Positions 44,593-53,829 of a DNA stretch of 64,000 nucleotides are shown one piece after another. Location: positions 1 to 64,000 of the forward strand of contig JALSJF010000068.1 in assembly GCA_026989505.1 (NCBI GenBank), read 5' to 3'. This DNA is from Cyclobacteriaceae bacterium. GTDB lineage: Bacteria > Bacteroidota > Bacteroidia > Cytophagales > Cyclobacteriaceae. Each line of letters begins with the position of its first letter. The first letter of the stretch is position 1. Made by a program: the position numbers and the translations under genes. The notes beneath the pieces were generated by a model that saw only the letters and a program-made list of their open reading frames with translations, did not search any database and was not told where the DNA came from.

Positions 44593-45786
44593 ATGTACGA
44601 TAACATCAAACCTCAATTGCAGGCTACCTTAGAAGAGATTAAAGCAGCCGGTTTGTATAAAACCGAGCGTATAATTACCACCCCGCAGGGGGCCGACATC
44701 CGCACCGATGACGGCCGGGAGGTGATAAATTTTTGCGCCAATAACTACCTGGGCCTGTCTTCCCACCCCAATGTTATTGCGGCTGCCAAAAAGGCCATTG
44801 ATTCCCATGGCTTTGGCATGTCATCGGTACGGTTTATTTGTGGCACCCAGGATATTCATAAAGAACTGGAAGCAAAAATAACCAAGTTTTTGGGCACGGA
44901 AGACACTATTTTGTATGCGGCTGCTTTTGATGCCAATGGGGGTGTTTTTGAGCCTCTGCTTGGCCCTGATGATGCCATTATTTCCGATGCCCTGAACCAT
45001 GCCAGTATTATTGATGGTGTGCGCCTGTGTAAAGCGAAGCGCTTTCGTTATGAAAACAGCAATATGGAAGATCTGGAGACTCAGTTAAAAGCTGCAGAAG
45101 CAGCCGGGGCCAAACAAAAGATTATTGTTACCGATGGGGTGTTTTCTATGGACGGCAACATTGCCAAATTAGACGAAATCTGTAACCTGGCCGATAAGTA
45201 TGGGGCCCTGGTGATGTCGGATGAGTGCCATGCTACCGGTTTTATGGGGGCTACCGGCCGGGGTGTGCATGAGTACCACGGGGTGATGGACAGAATTGAT
45301 ATTATTACCGGTACCCTGGGCAAAGCCCTGGGCGGGGCTTCCGGTGGTTTCACCTCCGGTCGTAAAGAGATTATCGATTTGTTGCGGCAGCGGTCACGCC
45401 CCTATTTGTTCTCCAATACCCTGGCGCCCTCTATTGTCGGGGCCTCTATTGCTGTGTTTGAGATGCTTAGCGAAACCACCGCCTTGCGCGACAAGCTGAT
45501 GGATAATACCCGCTACTTCCGGGAACAGATGACGGCTGCCGGCTTTGATATCAAGCCGGGTATCCACCCCATTACCCCCATCATGCTTTATGATGCCGTG
45601 CTGTCGCAGCAATTTGCCGAAAAGCTGCTGGCCAGGGGTATTTATGTTATTGGCTTCTACTATCCGGTGGTTCCCAGGGGGCAGGCCCGTATCAGGGTAC
45701 AGGTATCGGCTGCCCATGAGCGGCACCACTTAGATAAGGCCATTGCCGCTTTTACCGGGGTGGGCAAAGAGCTGAACGTTATTTAA
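44593..45786 (+). CDS. kbl: Glycine C-acetyltransferase (2-amino-3-ketobutyrate CoA ligase)
   Basis: Starting at [17 protein letters not shown] gives 397 residues, the standard length; an earlier ATG at 44494 adds 33 residues of unlike character and lies before the predicted promoter. This PLP enzyme of the alpha-oxoamine synthase family has [11 protein letters not shown] (about 50-60), [16 protein letters not shown] (about 71-86), [10 protein letters not shown] (about 210-219) and the PLP lysine K244 in [10 protein letters not shown]. It converts 2-amino-3-ketobutyrate and CoA to glycine and acetyl-CoA. With tdh it forms a complete threonine-to-glycine route. Confidence 0.95.
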   Translation: MYDNIKPQLQATLEEIKAAGLYKTERIITTPQGADIRTDDGREVINFCANNYLGLSSHPNVIAAAKKAIDSHGFGMSSVRFICGTQDIHKELEAKITKFLGTEDTILYAAAFDANGGVFEPLLGPDDAIISDALNHASIIDGVRLCKAKRFRYENSNMEDLETQLKAAEAAGAKQKIIVTDGVFSMDGNIAKLDEICNLADKYGALVMSDECHATGFMGATGRGVHEYHGVMDRIDIITGTLGKALGGASGGFTSGRKEIIDLLRQRSRPYLFSNTLAPSIVGASIAVFEMLSETTALRDKLMDNTRYFREQMTAAGFDIKPGIHPITPIMLYDAVLSQQFAEKLLARGIYVIGFYYPVVPRGQARIRVQVSAAHERHHLDKAIAAFTGVGKELNVI

Positions 45787-45825
45787 GGCGGGGATGGTAT
45801 TGTTCTGCAACGCTCACCGGCCCCG

Positions 45826-47046
45826 ATGACCGGGAAAAATTTTACCGCCAGGTGGGCGCGGGTAGCCCTGCATTTTCTGGTGTTTTCGGCCCTGGCGGGC
45901 GTAGTATTGCGGTATTATAACCTGGCGGTTATTCCCGGCCTGAATTATAAGTACCTGCTGCATGCCCATTCGCATGTGGCCTTGCTGGGCTGGATGTTCT
46001 TTGCCTTTGCGGCCATGCTGGTGCACGTGTTCCTGCCCCGGCATACGGCCGCTTTTGCCAAAATATTCTGGCTTACCCTGGTGGCGGTCATCGGTATGAT
46101 GCTTTCCTTCCCGCTACAAGGCTATGGGGTGGTGTCGATTTCTTTCAGTACCTTGTTTTTGCTGGCCTCGTATTGGTTTGTCTATGTTTTTTATCAAAAG
46201 CTGCGGGTCAATAATGATTATTCCCCGCCTGCCCGCTGGGTACGCTGGGCGCTTTTCTTGCTGGTGGTTTCCAGTTTTGGCCCCTGGGCTTTGGGCCCTA
46301 TCGTAACCTTGGGTGAACCCCACGGCACCTTGTACAACCTGGCTATTTATTATTATCTGCACTTTTTGTACAACGGCTTTTTTGTGCCGGCTGCCTTCGG
46401 CCTGATGTTAAAACAGTTGGATAATGCCGGGCTGGCGTATAACAAGCGGCAGGCCAGGCGCTTTTTTCAGCTTACGGTTTATGCGGTCATACCCCTGTAC
46501 GCATTGTCGGTATTGTGGATAGTCCCTCCGGTAGGGGTTTATCTGGTATCCTTTCTTGCGGGGGCCATGCAATTGGCTGCGGTTTATTTTGCCTGGCCGC
46601 TTATGCGGCTTTATCGCCAGCAGTTGGGGGAACGGTTTTACCGCGTGGTTTTTACTTTGGCCTTGCTGGCTTATGGCCTGAAAGTACTGATGCAGGTAAT
46701 TTCATCGGTGCCGGTGGTGGCCCATTATGTGTATGAAACCCGGGTGTTTACGGCCATAGCCTATCTGCACATGGTGATGTTAGGCTTTTTAAGCCTGCTG
46801 GCCCTGGTTTATTATCTCCACAACCAGGTAGTTAAAAACCATCGTCTAAGCCGTGCCGGGCTGGGTGTTTTTATTGCCGGCCTGGTTACCAGCGTGGCCA
46901 TATTGTTTAGCAATGGTGTGGTCATGGCCCTGCAAGGCAGGTATATTCCTGCTTATGCTGACGGGATGTTCTACACCAGCCTGTTGATGCCGTTGGGCAT
47001 TTTACTCTTTTGGTTCGTACAGGTAAACAGAAAATTCAGCGCTTAA
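45826..47046 (+). CDS. Histidine-rich polytopic membrane protein, possibly heme-copper-oxidase-like
   Basis: A 406-residue protein with about 11-12 membrane segments and no recognised enzyme name. Histidines sit inside or next to the helices: LLHAHSHVALLGW (H46, H48, H50), YYYLHFLYNGFF (H179) and AIAYLHMVMLGF (H315). Histidine placed in helices followed by LGW or LGF recalls heme ligands of oxidase subunit I and NnrS-type proteins, so I infer a heme or metal-binding membrane protein. The full set of oxidase histidines is not evident. It begins 39 bp after kbl on the same strand. The assignment to a superfamily is uncertain. Confidence 0.5.
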   Translation: MTGKNFTARWARVALHFLVFSALAGVVLRYYNLAVIPGLNYKYLLHAHSHVALLGWMFFAFAAMLVHVFLPRHTAAFAKIFWLTLVAVIGMMLSFPLQGYGVVSISFSTLFLLASYWFVYVFYQKLRVNNDYSPPARWVRWALFLLVVSSFGPWALGPIVTLGEPHGTLYNLAIYYYLHFLYNGFFVPAAFGLMLKQLDNAGLAYNKRQARRFFQLTVYAVIPLYALSVLWIVPPVGVYLVSFLAGAMQLAAVYFAWPLMRLYRQQLGERFYRVVFTLALLAYGLKVLMQVISSVPVVAHYVYETRVFTAIAYLHMVMLGFLSLLALVYYLHNQVVKNHRLSRAGLGVFIAGLVTSVAILFSNGVVMALQGRYIPAYADGMFYTSLLMPLGILLFWFVQVNRKFSA

Positions 47047-47392
47047 GAAACTTAAACGTTTTGCTAAAATTGGCCGGGGCATCCTTGATGGAAAGCAGGT
47101 AGTAACCCGGAGGCAGGTTGCGTACATCAAGGCGGTATTGGTTTTCTTCCACCTTTTCAACCGGCACTTCAAACTTGCTGCCTATAATGTTGTGAACGAT
47201 AAGGTTGGTATTCGTCAGGTTAGAGTTTTCTATCTGTACAGTAAGAAAATCAACACTGGGGTTGGGGTAGATTTCAATTTTGTTTTTGCCGGCCAGCAAT
47301 TCATTCCCGAAAGACGGAAAATCCTGCCCACTTTGGGCATAACCGCCCCAGGCAAAAGCTAACAGTCCAACTACAAGTAAAAATCTTTTCAT
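47036..47392 (-). CDS. Small secreted protein made almost only of a T9SS sorting domain
   Basis: The start MKRFLLVVGLLAFAWGGYAQ gives a signal peptide and 118 residues in total; the longer frame from 47425 is less likely. After about 20 residues of linker comes the type A sorting domain (about 38-118): IEIYPNPSVDFLTVQIEN, LIVHNIIG, NLPPGYYLLSIKD and the end TFKFLKR. No separate passenger domain is present. Such a protein would be exported by SprA and have its C-terminal domain cut or attached. Its 3' end overlaps the convergent membrane-protein gene by 11 bp. Confidence 0.82.
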   Translation of the reverse strand: MKRFLLVVGLLAFAWGGYAQSGQDFPSFGNELLAGKNKIEIYPNPSVDFLTVQIENSNLTNTNLIVHNIIGSKFEVPVEKVEENQYRLDVRNLPPGYYLLSIKDAPANFSKTFKFLKR

Positions 47393-47488
47393 AAGCATTA
47401 CAACATTTACAAATATACGGCACAATAATAATGCCGGACTTACGTTTGCCGTTGTTTTTTTACTATATACGTTGAGGCTAATAAAAGG

Positions 47489-48988
47489 TTACCGTGAAAA
47501 CTCAAGAAAAACATCGCCCAGGGCGGCAATGATATCTCCGGCCTTGAGGGCGGTCATACTCTGGCGGGCAGCCGCCAGGTCTCCGGCCCGCCCATGCACC
47601 CAGGTGCCGGCCACCGCTGCCTGGAGGGCACCAAGCCCCTGGGCCCGCAACGAGGTGATGATACCCAGCAGGACATCGCCACTGCCTCCCGTGGCCATCC
47701 CCGGGTTGCCGGTGGTGGTAAACATTACCTGGCCTTGCGGGGTGATGATGGCCGTATGTGCCCCTTTCAGCACAATAACCACCTGCCAGGTGGAGGCAAA
47801 TTCCCGGGCCCGGCTAATTCTTTGCCAGTGGCTGCTACTTGGGCCGGCCAGGCGGTCAAATTCTTTTGGGTGGGGGGTGATAATGGTCTCTGGCGGCAGT
47901 AACGACAATAACGCGGGGGTATTGCTGAGGATGTTCAGGGCATCGGCATCAAGTACCAGCGGTTTATCATTTACCTGCAAAAAATCACCGTAAGCTTTTA
48001 CGGTTGCTTTTTCCTGCCCAAGGCCGGGGCCAAGGCCAATTGCCCCTGCCTGGGGTACGCTATTGAAGGCGGTAATATGGTGTTTTCCCGGTTGGGGCAG
48101 TACCATAGCTTCGGCCACACACATTTGCATTATAGGCATGCCTGAGGCGGGGATGGTGGTAGTGAGCAGCCCGGCCCCGGCCCGGACAAAGGCCCCGGCC
48201 GCCAACGTTATGGCGCCCATTTTACCGTAGCTGCCGCCAATGAGTTGCCCGTGGCCGAACGTACCCTTATGGGCAAACTTTGGCCGGGGGGGCAGCATAG
48301 CGCCTACTTCATCAGCCTCGATAGTGCTGTAGGCTGTCTCCTGCCGGGCAATAAAGTCCTGGTCAAGGCCTATATCCACAACCTGCCAGTGGCCCACGTA
48401 GCGGTAGTTTTCCGGCATCAGCAATGAGAGCTTAGGCAGTTGCAGGCTCACCGTTTCATCGGCACAGATAATGCCCCCCGCTGCTGCCGGCCGGTCAACA
48501 AACAGGCCGGAGGGAATATCTACGGCCACTACCTTGCAGCCGGAATTGTTGATGGCCCCGATAACCCGGGCATACAACCCTGTTACCTCCCGGCTAAGAC
48601 CGGAACCGAAGAGGGCATCAATAATAGTTTGATAAGGTTTAAAATCGGGAATATTACTTTCCTGCGCAATGAATAGCACCTCACCCAATTGCTGAAAGCG
48701 GGCCAGGTTTTCGAGGAAATCGGCCGAGCCACCTTCTTTGGTGCGCACAACATAAGGCTGTGCCTGATACCCTTTGCTTAACAATATGCGGCTGATGGCC
48801 AACCCATCGCCCCCGTTGTTGCCGGTACCGCAGATCACGGCAATTGGGTCTTTCGGGTCATGGTGACGATAAAAAGCAGCAACAAATCGCTGTGCGGCAC
48901 GCTCCATCAGGTCGATAGAAGCTATCGGTTCATGGGCGATGGTATAAGCATCGGCCTGGCGGATTTGTTCGGCACTAAGGATTTTCAT
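47489..48988 (-). CDS. nnr: Bifunctional NAD(P)H-hydrate epimerase / ADP-dependent dehydratase
   Basis: A 499-residue fusion of the two NAD(P)HX repair enzymes. The N-terminal NnrE/YjeF-N half (about 1-210) starts MKILSAEQIRQADAYT and has VICGTGNNGGDGLAISR (about 51-67). The C-terminal NnrD carbohydrate-kinase-like half (about 220-499) has AHKGTFGHGQLIGGSYGKMG (about 238-257), FVRAGAGLLTT and GNPGMATGGSGDVLLGI (about 430-446). The enzyme epimerises and dehydrates hydrated NAD(P)H back to NAD(P)H. Length and order are the normal bacterial fusion. Confidence 0.95.
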   Translation of the reverse strand: MKILSAEQIRQADAYTIAHEPIASIDLMERAAQRFVAAFYRHHDPKDPIAVICGTGNNGGDGLAISRILLSKGYQAQPYVVRTKEGGSADFLENLARFQQLGEVLFIAQESNIPDFKPYQTIIDALFGSGLSREVTGLYARVIGAINNSGCKVVAVDIPSGLFVDRPAAAGGIICADETVSLQLPKLSLLMPENYRYVGHWQVVDIGLDQDFIARQETAYSTIEADEVGAMLPPRPKFAHKGTFGHGQLIGGSYGKMGAITLAAGAFVRAGAGLLTTTIPASGMPIMQMCVAEAMVLPQPGKHHITAFNSVPQAGAIGLGPGLGQEKATVKAYGDFLQVNDKPLVLDADALNILSNTPALLSLLPPETIITPHPKEFDRLAGPSSSHWQRISRAREFASTWQVVIVLKGAHTAIITPQGQVMFTTTGNPGMATGGSGDVLLGIITSLRAQGLGALQAAVAGTWVHGRAGDLAAARQSMTALKAGDIIAALGDVFLEFSR

Positions 48989-49056
48989 GAACGGTGGCCG
49001 TTGGTTTGCGATAAGACAAATTTACAACAGCCAGCCGGGAAGGAAAAGGGGACAAG

Positions 49057-50010
49057 TCACCCGGGGGTAAACTTTTCTGCCAGCCGGTAGTTGCGAAAGC
49101 CACCGATCTCCCGGCCACTCAACAGGTTTAGTTCTATCCAGGTCCGCAGGCGGTATTTTAACCGTTCGTGTTTGTGCAACGGGCGTCCGCTTTGGGGGCG
49201 CCCTGCATATTGCAGGGCCTCACCCCAGTTGAAAGCTGCCAGTCGTTTGTGCATCACAGCCGGATGGGTGCCGGCAAAGCGGGGTACGCGGTTGAGCGGG
49301 CCGTAGTCGAACCGGCCGGTGTAGAGATCCCGGTTGGTGCCGCTGGAAGTACGGCTCATACGGTTTTGCTTGTCGCTCATGACGTGCGGAGGCCGCACCC
49401 AGCCGTAGTGGTAGATTTCGGCCGGCAGCAGGGCTACATTGAGCTTGCGGGTGCCGTCTTTGCGTAAATAATCTTCGGTAGAAGGGGTAAACCGGTCGTA
49501 ATACCGGAACGACTGGGCATCGCGCCAGGAATGGACCTGCGGCAGGTTACGGATAATCCTGATTTCGCGTGGATACCATCCGTGGTGGGTGAAACAATGG
49601 TTGTAATCGGCCCAGAAATGCCGGTAATGAAATAACAACCCTTCTATATCCGGGCGGTGGGCATAGTGCCTGCAGGCCTGACGGATGACCGGCAGGTATT
49701 TTTCATGAACCACCTCATCTGTTTGCAGATAAAACAGCCAGTCACCCCGGCAATGGCTTTTGGCTACGTCCGACAAGTAGGCGTACAGGGTGTTATGGCG
49801 AAATTTTTCCGGCTCCCAGGCAGCCTCAATGAGTTTTATTTTGGGGTGGTTCAGGTTTTGCAGTACCTCCAGGGTGTTGTCGTCTGCATCGCCCGGGCAC
49901 CAGGCTACCACATATTCATCTACCAGCTCGAGGATAGAAAGGATAGATTCCTGCAGGGGATAGGCCAGTTTAACTGCATTGCGCACAAAGGTATAGCCGC
50001 TGATGATCAT
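49057..50010 (-). CDS. Glycosyltransferase family 2-like protein
   Basis: The 317-residue protein starts MIISGYTFVRNAVKLAYPLQ and shows GT-A features: VDEYVVAWCPGDADDNTLEV (about 29-48), and FYLQTDEVVHEKYL (about 93-106), where TDE stands in the place of the usual metal-binding DxD. The rest, with WYPREIRIIR and YHYGWVRPP, matches GT2 proteins that act on glycans or glycoproteins in other Bacteroidota. Donor and acceptor are unknown. It is transcribed away from the GT4 gene 99 bp away and may belong to the surface-glycan island that follows. Confidence 0.78.
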   Translation of the reverse strand: MIISGYTFVRNAVKLAYPLQESILSILELVDEYVVAWCPGDADDNTLEVLQNLNHPKIKLIEAAWEPEKFRHNTLYAYLSDVAKSHCRGDWLFYLQTDEVVHEKYLPVIRQACRHYAHRPDIEGLLFHYRHFWADYNHCFTHHGWYPREIRIIRNLPQVHSWRDAQSFRYYDRFTPSTEDYLRKDGTRKLNVALLPAEIYHYGWVRPPHVMSDKQNRMSRTSSGTNRDLYTGRFDYGPLNRVPRFAGTHPAVMHKRLAAFNWGEALQYAGRPQSGRPLHKHERLKYRLRTWIELNLLSGREIGGFRNYRLAEKFTPG

Positions 50011-50109
50011 ACTGCAATGTTACGGCTTTCCCGGTGCTTACCGGGGGGAAAGGTATGAAAAACAGGGAATATTCTCTGTTTACTGGTTGGGCTGTTTTAG
50101 TTTTGGGCC

Positions 50110-51222
50110 ATGCGGATAGGATTTGATGCCAAAAGGCTTTTTCTGAATAACCGGGGCCTGGGAAACTATGCCCGTAATCTGCTCTATGGCCTGGAAAAAT
50201 ATTATCCGGAAAACGAGTATTATCTTTATACCCCTGAAATCAGCAATGAGCATGTTTCTCCTGCTTTGCTGAACAGCGCCAACGTACATGTGCGCACCCC
50301 GGCAGGCCCGGCAGCCTGGTTCAGCAGTTTTTGGCGGTCGGTACGGTTGGGTACGGTAGCCTGCAAGGATAACGTAGATGTTTTTCATGGCCTGGCACAG
50401 GAACTGCCCGGGAACATCCGCAGGGCCGGGGCAAAATCTGTGGTTACCATCCACGATATGATTTTTTTACGGCACCCGGAGTTTTATAAGCCGGTTGACC
50501 GCTGGATATATTTTCGTAAGGTGAAGTTTGCCGTGCGTAAGGCTGACCGCATCGTGGCTATTTCGCAGCAAACCAAACAGGATTTGATGGAAACATTTAA
50601 GATCAGCGATGACCGTATTGTTGTGGTGTACCAAAGCTGTAATGAGGTTTTTTATGAGCAGCGTACGGAGCGGGAGCGGCAGCAGGTAAAGGAAAAGTGG
50701 CAGTTACCCGGCAACTACCTGCTTTATGTGGGGGCGTTGAATGAGAACAAAAATGTACGGATTATCCTGGAAGCCCTCCGCCTGCTGCAAGGGAAAGTTG
50801 ATTTGCCGCTGGTGGTGGTAGGCCATGGCGCTGAGTATAAGCAAAAAATGCTGGCCTATGCCCGGCAGCATGGGCTGGAGCGCCAGTTGATTTTTGCCAG
50901 CGAAACCGCTAACCCTTCGCCCCGTGAGTTGTCGGCCATGTATCAAATGGCGGCCGTATTTATCTTCCCCAGTTTTTATGAAGGGTTTGGTATCCCCATT
51001 CTCGAAGCCCGGTTCAGCGGTACTCCCGTAATTGCTTCCAATTCTAGTTGTTTGCATGAGGCCGGGGGAGAGGATAGCCGTTACTTTAGCCCGCAGAACG
51101 GAGAAGAACTGGCTGGAAAAATTGTTGAGGTCCTGGCAGCAGGGAAAGAAGTTGATGACCGCGTAGCCAAATTTCATATAGAGCATAGCGTGCGGAAATA
51201 TATGCAGGTATATCAAGGGTGA
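50110..51222 (+). CDS. Glycosyltransferase family 4 (GT-B fold)
   Basis: A 370-residue protein with the N-terminal GT-B half starting MRIGFDAKRLFLNNRGLGNYAR and containing SVVTIHDMIFLRHPEFY (about 114-130). The C-terminal half has GALNENKNVRIILEALRLL (about 211-229) and the donor-site motif SFYEGFGIPILEARFSGTPV (about 295-314) with the two glutamates of the EX7E signature. It is closest in style to mannosyl- or galactosyl-transferases of O-antigen loci. It starts a three-gene plus-strand run, with 7 bp and 0 bp gaps to the next two genes. Confidence 0.88.
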   Translation: MRIGFDAKRLFLNNRGLGNYARNLLYGLEKYYPENEYYLYTPEISNEHVSPALLNSANVHVRTPAGPAAWFSSFWRSVRLGTVACKDNVDVFHGLAQELPGNIRRAGAKSVVTIHDMIFLRHPEFYKPVDRWIYFRKVKFAVRKADRIVAISQQTKQDLMETFKISDDRIVVVYQSCNEVFYEQRTERERQQVKEKWQLPGNYLLYVGALNENKNVRIILEALRLLQGKVDLPLVVVGHGAEYKQKMLAYARQHGLERQLIFASETANPSPRELSAMYQMAAVFIFPSFYEGFGIPILEARFSGTPVIASNSSCLHEAGGEDSRYFSPQNGEELAGKIVEVLAAGKEVDDRVAKFHIEHSVRKYMQVYQG

Positions 51223-51229
51223 GCGTGTG

Positions 51230-52354
51230 ATGAAGAAAAAAGTTGGCTTTATATACCTGGATGAGTTACAGCATGTGCCTCATTTCCTTCCTCCGGCAAT
51301 TGCGTTAGCGGCAAGAGGGGTTAGGGTGGATATTCTTACCTATGAGGGAGGGCACCGGTACTTAAAAACCATGCTAAACAAACTTGGTGGGGAGAAACTT
51401 AATATTGTGCAACTGAGCACCTTTTTTTATCGGAAGATTCTCGAGAAGTTGCGTGACCGGCAACAACCCAGTGCCTTCTATATCTATAGAAAGCATTTGC
51501 ACAAATTGTTAACTTATGATGCCCTGGTTTTTACGGACCACACTGCCGGGATTATTTACCAGGCCAGGGGGAAAGCAGCAAAGCCAAAGTTAGTTTTTAT
51601 TGACCACGGAGCAGGAGACGGGGCTTATGGCTATAAGGAGTCACATAATCTTTTTGATTTGGTATTGGTCGCAGGGATGAAAAAGGCGACAAGGCTTGTG
51701 CGGGATATTCCTGACCACCACTTTAAGTTAAAGGTAGCAGGGTATGCCAAATTTGACCTGCTTAATAATGAGAAGGAGGATATCCGGTTGTTTGAAGAGG
51801 GTAATCCGGTTGTGCTGTATTGCCCGCATTTTTCCCGCCAATTATCTTCCTGGTATAGTATGGGCAGAGATATTCTGAACTTTTTTCGCAACCATCCTGA
51901 GTATAACCTTATTTTTGCCCCTCACTTTAACCTGTTCAATAAAAAAGGCTTTGAGAAAAGGGCCGCAGTTGACAGAAAATACTATGATGCCCCGAATATT
52001 CATGTTGACCTGGGTAGCATTCGTAGTGTTAATATGACGTACGCCAGGTATGCCGATATTTACCTGGGGGATGTCTCCAGCCAGGTGTACGAATTCATGT
52101 ACCTCACCCGGCCGCTGATTTTTATTAACCACCAAAACATTTTCTGGCAGAAAGATGACAATTATTTAATGTGGCAGGCCGGCAAGGTAGTGACTAATGT
52201 AGCCGGGTTGGAAGAGGCCCTTGCAGGCTTAGATGTTTGGCCAATAGATTATACAGCCAGGCAAAAGGAACTTTTTACCCAAACCTTTTATAAGCCGGAT
52301 AGACCGGCCGGCCCCAGGGTAGCAAAGTTAATTGCAGATGAGATTTACGGTTAG
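51230..52354 (+). CDS. CDP-glycerol glycerophosphotransferase-like protein
   Basis: The ATG at 51230 gives 374 residues; a GTG three bases earlier adds one residue. The protein is a GT-B-like enzyme: VLYCPHFSRQLSSWYSMG, NLIFAPHFNLFNKKGFEKR (about 228-246) and VDLGSIRSVNMTYARYADIYLGDVSSQVYEFMYL (around 265-298) correspond to the TagF/CDP-glycerol glycerophosphotransferase fold, in which the histidine after AP and the D-SS-E segment bind the nucleotide. In Gram-negative species such proteins add phosphoglycerol or related groups to surface glycans. Composition is more A/T-rich than the Cox region. Confidence 0.78.
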   Translation: MKKKVGFIYLDELQHVPHFLPPAIALAARGVRVDILTYEGGHRYLKTMLNKLGGEKLNIVQLSTFFYRKILEKLRDRQQPSAFYIYRKHLHKLLTYDALVFTDHTAGIIYQARGKAAKPKLVFIDHGAGDGAYGYKESHNLFDLVLVAGMKKATRLVRDIPDHHFKLKVAGYAKFDLLNNEKEDIRLFEEGNPVVLYCPHFSRQLSSWYSMGRDILNFFRNHPEYNLIFAPHFNLFNKKGFEKRAAVDRKYYDAPNIHVDLGSIRSVNMTYARYADIYLGDVSSQVYEFMYLTRPLIFINHQNIFWQKDDNYLMWQAGKVVTNVAGLEEALAGLDVWPIDYTARQKELFTQTFYKPDRPAGPRVAKLIADEIYG

Positions 52355-53062
52355 ATGGTAAAAACATATATCATCCATGTAAGTGATGACCTTATCCGTG
52401 AGCGCCATATAATGGCCCAGCTTGCCGGTAAAGGGCTGGCGGCAACTTTTATTAATAAGGGGGATAAAAAGGACCTTACTGAGCAGGTATTAGACACCTA
52501 CTTTACCGGCAACCGGAAGAATGTTTCCAATTCTACTTCTTGTGTTTACAAGCATATCCTGGCGTATGAAAATATAGTGGCCAATAAGGATACACTGGCC
52601 CTGGTGTTGGAAGACGATATTGTGTTTTATAAGAATTTTAAAAAGTATTTGCCCAAAATTATTGCGGAGATCGCCAAAGAGGAATTGGCAGGGTTTATTG
52701 TTTCGCTGGAAGATTCCCTGCTCAGGTATATTCCCCGCAGTGAACGGGTCAGGGGCAAATATTTATATCCGCGCTCAGCAACCCGTTATGCCGGGGCCTA
52801 TTTAATAGATTACCAGGCTGCCAGGCGTATTTTACAGCGTATTGCAAAGGAGAAATGCCCGGTACCTATGGATTGGTATCATGATGATTGTGCCAAAAAG
52901 GGCATCTTGCAAATATTCTGGAGCCAGCCGACCCTGGCCATTCAGTACAGCCATACCGGCCGTATGGCTACGCTGCTTGATGACAAGGGGTCCGGTTTAC
53001 TGAGGGTTATATCGTTTTACCTGCAGTGGGGGTATAAACGCCTGTATTATTTTTTCAGATAA
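52355..53062 (+). CDS. Glycosyltransferase family 25 (LPS-type)
   Basis: A 235-residue protein starting MVKTYIIHVSDDLIRERHIM, with STSCVYKHILAYENIV (about 60-75), the DxD-type metal site LALVLEDDIVFYKNF (about 81-95) and DWYHDDCAKKGILQIFWSQP (about 170-189). These are the blocks of GT25 proteins that add galactose or glucose to lipooligosaccharide. It starts directly at the stop codon of the previous gene and ends with a basic, aromatic helix (YLQWGYKRLYYFFR) that may touch the membrane. Confidence 0.85.
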   Translation: MVKTYIIHVSDDLIRERHIMAQLAGKGLAATFINKGDKKDLTEQVLDTYFTGNRKNVSNSTSCVYKHILAYENIVANKDTLALVLEDDIVFYKNFKKYLPKIIAEIAKEELAGFIVSLEDSLLRYIPRSERVRGKYLYPRSATRYAGAYLIDYQAARRILQRIAKEKCPVPMDWYHDDCAKKGILQIFWSQPTLAIQYSHTGRMATLLDDKGSGLLRVISFYLQWGYKRLYYFFR

Positions 53063-53088
53063 GTGGTTGGCGGGCAAAAGGCCAGGGC

Positions 53089-53829
53089 TTACAATAACCC
53101 ACGGTTGATAAATACAGCGTTTTCGCCAACCGTACCTTCTGCGCGAAAATTACATTTTGCCAGGGCTGCTGTTACGGTTGCCGATGACCCGGGCCGCCAG
53201 CGGTCGTGGAACTCGATCACCAGGCACCTGACTTTGGGCAGCCAATGGGTATAATTTTCAGCAAAAAGCTCTACTTCCGCCCCTTCAATGTCAATTTTGA
53301 GCAAGTCAATAGTGGCAAGCCGGTAGCGGTTAAGGATATCGTTCATGGTAATACTAGCTACCGGGACACTGCCGTTGGCCAGGGTGTTATCTACCCGGTA
53401 GCCCCAGGGGCTCACGCCTTCCTGTTTAAATTTTAGTACTTCATTTTTAGGCCACAAGCCGGCATGCACGGTAGTTATACCGGGGTAGTGGCGGGTATTT
53501 TTGTTTAGCAGCCGGTAGTTTTCAGGGGATAGCTCAATGGCAATTATCCTGGCTTCGGGAAAACGGTTGGCAAAATAGATGGCCGACAGGCCGATGTTGG
53601 CCCCGGCATCAACGATTACCTTCGGGCCGGGGGTTATTTGCAGGTTGTAGTCGCCATGGGCGAAAATATGTTTAAAGGTGGCGATATCGGAGGTGCCCGG
53701 CCGCAGGGTTATAGGGCAGGTAAGTCCCTTTAACCTAAGGTTTTTGGTACACCCGGCTTTTATTTTAAAGAAGGCAATTACCCCGGAAAAACCAAACTGA
53801 CCAGCTAACTTAGTAAAGGTTCCCATCAT
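53089..53829 (-). CDS. FkbM family methyltransferase
   Basis: The 246-residue protein has the SAM-binding motif I VIVDAGANIGLSAIYFANRF (about 71-90), IIAIELSPENYRLL (about 95-108) and the FkbM hallmark TIDLLKIDIEGAEVELF (about 168-184). FkbM proteins methylate hydroxyl groups of sugars or small molecules; here the glycan context suggests O-methylation of a surface sugar. Its ATG overlaps the stop codon of the upstream GT2 gene (TGATG), so both are made together. It converges on the GT25 gene. Confidence 0.9.
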   Translation of the reverse strand: MMGTFTKLAGQFGFSGVIAFFKIKAGCTKNLRLKGLTCPITLRPGTSDIATFKHIFAHGDYNLQITPGPKVIVDAGANIGLSAIYFANRFPEARIIAIELSPENYRLLNKNTRHYPGITTVHAGLWPKNEVLKFKQEGVSPWGYRVDNTLANGSVPVASITMNDILNRYRLATIDLLKIDIEGAEVELFAENYTHWLPKVRCLVIEFHDRWRPGSSATVTAALAKCNFRAEGTVGENAVFINRGLL

